Shown piece after piece: positions 16,045 through 18,108 of a DNA stretch of 18,108 nt. This stretch comes from CAMDMI01 sp044359055. GTDB lineage: Bacteria > Bacteroidota > Bacteroidia > Cytophagales > Flexibacteraceae. A program made the translations under genes and the position numbers. The DNA is taken from positions 1 through 18,108 of the forward strand of contig JBIKMV010000035.1 of assembly GCA_044359055.1 (NCBI GenBank), in the 5' to 3' direction. Numbering within the stretch: the first letter of the stretch is position 1; the number at the start of each line of letters is the position of its first letter. The notes under the pieces are model-generated. The model did no database searches, was not told where the DNA came from, and was given only the letters and a program-made list of their open reading frames with translations.

Positions 16045-16442
16045 GCAATTCAACACAGAACAAAAAAAGCGTTTGCATCATCGACGATGATTCCATTTAT
16101 CTCATGCTGGTAAACAGAATTATCTCAATGAACAGGCTGAGCGACGATGTAGTGGAATTTGACAATGGGAAAGATGCTTTCGACAAACTCAGGCAAATGA
16201 ACCTGCTGAAAGAGAAAATGCCCGATATCATACTTCTGGATCTGAACATGCCCATCTGGGACGGCTGGGATTTTTTAAATGAGTTTCTTAAGTTGAAACT
16301 TGCGGTACCTCCGGATGTGTATATCATTACCAGTTCGGCCAATCCCGAAGAAAGAGAAAAGGGCTTATCCTATCATATGGTAAAAGGATTTCTGGTAAAG
16401 CCCATTGATTTGGATTCTCTCCGGACCATTTTCCTTTCCTAA
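16041..16442 (+). CDS. Stand-alone response regulator receiver (CheY/Rcp1-like)
   Basis: This 133-aa protein consists of a receiver domain only. The acidic pocket is IIDDD (Asp15-17), the phospho-acceptor is Asp67 in ILLDLNMP, the conserved Thr97 is in YIITSSA and the lysine is Lys120 in LVKPID. There is no output domain, so it must signal by protein contact or pass phosphate on to another protein. Its ATG overlaps the kinase stop (ATGA), so the two are translationally coupled and almost certainly partners. It ends the sensory operon; only a tiny GCCGTTCGGC dyad (16443-16452) follows, not a credible terminator. Confidence 0.94.
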   Translation: MSNSTQNKKSVCIIDDDSIYLMLVNRIISMNRLSDDVVEFDNGKDAFDKLRQMNLLKEKMPDIILLDLNMPIWDGWDFLNEFLKLKLAVPPDVYIITSSANPEEREKGLSYHMVKGFLVKPIDLDSLRTIFLS

Positions 16443-16775
16443 GCCGTTCGGCAATCCGCTCGCTGTACAGAATCATTGTAAGCTTTAACCCAACTCACCG
16501 AAATCCGGCAATCTGCCTCGTAGTTCAATCAAGCGATTAAGCCCCGTTCTTGAATCTCAGGACTTTGCAACTGAAGAATTTCCGCGTTGGAATCCCGGAC
16601 GGCTTCCAATGGTACCTTTTCCTTAATTCAATTGAAAAATTCAGACTTTGTCTTTTAGTCCGGGGCCCTTTACAACGGGCATTACATCCCCGGAAATACG
16701 CCTTCGGATGCCAGGCGTTAATTTCCGTCCAGCTGAATTTCTTACAATAAACCAAAGCAGTATGCTTTCCGAACC
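16443..16775. other. Non-coding, palindrome-rich spacer
   Basis: This 333-bp region lies between the receiver gene and the convergent second CHAT gene. I find no supported gene. Open frames of 66-72 codons cross it on both strands (plus 16550-16750, minus 16537-16755), but they reflect its repeat structure and have no recognised domain. Dyads: TTGGAA/TTCCAA (16587-16592 with 16604-16609), a perfect TTCAATTGAA (16627-16636), CCGGGG/CCCCGG (16660-16665 with 16688-16693), and a strong long stem at 16692-16726. It may be a copy of a dispersed repeat. Confidence 0.55.
16692..16726. repeat. Long hairpin, 12-bp stem with 2-nt bulge
   Basis: GGAAATACGCCT (16692-16703) pairs with AGGCGT (16713-16718) and ATTTCC (16721-16726), leaving TA (16719-16720) bulged and a 9-nt loop. 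It lies about 50 nt beyond the CHAT stop on the minus strand. It could slow or end transcription or protect a 3' end, but no T-tract follows on either strand. Confidence 0.6.
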
Positions 16776-18108
16776 CTACTTCCCCAGCATCACAAATCCT
16801 CCCCAGTAATACGGCTCCGGGTGTTTTTTGCGGATTTCCAGCTGGGCCTTGCGGAAGGCGAGGCGTAGGTCGTCGGAGCCTTTGGCCAGACGATCGGCGG
16901 TCTGACCAGAGGTTCCGACCGCCGCCTCATCCCCCAGCCAGTTCCGGAAAAAAGCGACCATCAGTTCCTGCGTCACTTCATCGTTTACTTTCCAGAGGCT
17001 CATAATGATGTTTCGGGCACCCGCTACCTGAAAGGCTCTCTGCAATCCGTACACCCCTTCCCCGTTTTTTATCTCTCCCAATCCCGTTTCGCAGGCCGAC
17101 AACACCACCAATTCTGTATTGTCCAGATTCAGGTTCATCGCCTCGTAGGCCGTGAGGATGCCGTCTTCGCCTTCTCCACTGCGGCCTTCTCTCAGCGTTT
17201 TGGCCGCTCCGCTCAGCAATATCCCCGAGCGCAGCAGGGGATTGCTGCCCGGTGTGCTATCGGGTCGGAAATAGCCGTGTGTGGACAGTAGCAGTACCCC
17301 CGGCTTGTTTATCTCCTTTACTTTTTCCTCCGTGGCTTCGGCCCCGGTATATTCTTCTACTTTCCAGCCCGTGTTGACCAGCAAGTTTCCAACGCTGTCT
17401 ACTTCTGCCTGAGTTCCGGGAAGGGCCTGCACTTTCATCGTCGGGTCGGGGCTCAGGTAATAAGACAACTTCGGGCCTGAGCGGATATCTTCTCCAGGTG
17501 CTGATCTCTGACCGGGCTGAAACTCCGGATTGCCCAGCAACCAGGCATGCCGGTTTTCTCTCTCCCCCCTATGGCTTATTATAAGGTCTTTGCCGGAGGA
17601 TAGCAATCCTACCTCCAGCTCGTCCATCAGGTATTTTCCGCTTGCCGGATTTTGAAGTGTTCCCGGGTTTATCTTGTGGTATATCCCATCTGCCGATATC
17701 CACACTTTCTTTATCCCCTTCAGTTTCCTGCCAATCGGCTGCCAGTATTGTCTGTACGATTGGTTGTCCTTTTGGTGAAGGCGGATAGATTTGCGGTAAT
17801 GTTTGTGCCATTTGCCCTCAAGATCATTGCCGTTGGGTAGTATCACCATTTCCGGTTGCTGCGATGTTTTCGTGAGTATGAGCGCTGCATACTGAACGGT
17901 ATCGGTAAGGCCTTTCTCCCGATAGGTCGGCTTTTTCGGGTCTGAAGTGTCGGTGACCACTTTGGCTATCCCGTATTTGCGTACCCGGACCATTTCGATG
18001 GCTGCCTCACCGGGTTTGAGTTTGGACTGCACGTCTTTCCATGTGTAGATGGTTTTGTCGGCGAGGGTGGCAAAGTCTTCTGATTTCTTTATCAGTTCTT
18101 TTTCCAAC
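16776..18108 (-). CDS. TPR-CHAT protein, copy 2, C-terminal part (runs off right edge)
   Basis: 443 codons of the C-terminal half are visible; the frame continues past base 18108, so the TTG at 18105-18107 is not a start. The visible part aligns along its length with residues from about 598 of the other CHAT protein, including the linker (LKPGEAA), the N-terminal CHAT strands (SYRQYW, GIKKVW, SADGIYHKINP) and the catalytic dyad. His is in LLLSTHGYF (visible residue 277) and Cys in VVLSACETG (339). The segment from GEGEDGILT through VAGARN is nearly identical in the two. Compared with copy 1 it has about 10 extra residues before VQALPGTQAE and about 18 extra after FFRNW. By homology the missing N-terminal part should hold a signal peptide and TPR array, but that is outside the window. 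Both catalytic residues are intact. Confidence 0.93.
   Translation of the reverse strand, partial: LEKELIKKSEDFATLADKTIYTWKDVQSKLKPGEAAIEMVRVRKYGIAKVVTDTSDPKKPTYREKGLTDTVQYAALILTKTSQQPEMVILPNGNDLEGKWHKHYRKSIRLHQKDNQSYRQYWQPIGRKLKGIKKVWISADGIYHKINPGTLQNPASGKYLMDELEVGLLSSGKDLIISHRGERENRHAWLLGNPEFQPGQRSAPGEDIRSGPKLSYYLSPDPTMKVQALPGTQAEVDSVGNLLVNTGWKVEEYTGAEATEEKVKEINKPGVLLLSTHGYFRPDSTPGSNPLLRSGILLSGAAKTLREGRSGEGEDGILTAYEAMNLNLDNTELVVLSACETGLGEIKNGEGVYGLQRAFQVAGARNIIMSLWKVNDEVTQELMVAFFRNWLGDEAAVGTSGQTADRLAKGSDDLRLAFRKAQLEIRKKHPEPYYWGGFVMLGK

Noticed and set aside
16537..16755. 72-codon minus-strand frame in the right spacer
   Set aside because: It is created by palindromic, repeat-like sequence, with no domain recognised and no good start context. 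A 66-codon frame overlaps it on the other strand.

Overview
The window looks like chromosomal DNA of a Bacteroidota bacterium. The evidence is a C-terminal type IX secretion (T9SS) sorting domain at the left edge, exported TPR-CHAT proteins, a Bacteroidota-style TAnnTTTG -7 promoter match upstream of the porin-like gene, and start sites with no clear Shine-Dalgarno. I see no rRNA, tRNA, CRISPR array, integrase, transposase or phage gene.

Layout. (1) 1-1857 (+): 3' part of a large secreted T9SS protein, closed by a symmetric hairpin terminator at about 1877-1909 that can serve both converging genes. (2) 1933-3811 (-): a two-gene unit, rpe (ribulose-phosphate 3-epimerase) followed after one base by a GTG-started family 9 (heptosyltransferase-like) glycosyltransferase. 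(3) 4020-8043 (+), divergent from rpe: a tight four-gene surface-polysaccharide operon with spacings of 2, 2 and 0 nt. It encodes an ABC-2 permease (Wzm type), an ATPase with a Wzt-like C-terminal sugar-binding domain, a GT-A fold glycosyltransferase and an FkbM-like putative methyltransferase. (4) 8044-8387: a non-coding stretch with four inverted repeats. (5) 8388-11423 (-): an exported TPR-CHAT caspase-like protein of 1011 aa. (6) 11424-11880: divergent regulatory region with a promoter match and a 12-bp direct repeat. (7) 11881-16442 (+): a four-gene sensory operon of a porin-like outer-membrane beta-barrel, a small PstS-like periplasmic binding protein, a HAMP/triple-PAS histidine kinase and a stand-alone CheY-like receiver. 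(8) 16443-16775: a second non-coding, palindrome-rich stretch. (9) 16776-18108 (-): C-terminal part of a second TPR-CHAT paralogue that runs off the right edge.

How the genes may work together. The left half makes and exports an envelope polysaccharide. The Wzt sugar-binding domain next to a methyltransferase-like protein suggests export of a chain with a recognised, possibly methylated, end. The right half looks like a ligand-sensing circuit: solute enters through the barrel, is bound by the small binding protein, is reported to the kinase, and is passed on as phosphate to a receiver with no DNA-binding domain. No ABC permease or ATPase accompanies the binding protein. This circuit lies between two same-strand exported CHAT proteins whose catalytic segments are almost identical, and each CHAT gene ends at a palindrome-rich spacer. 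Whether the CHAT proteins and the sensory operon are functionally linked cannot be decided from sequence alone.
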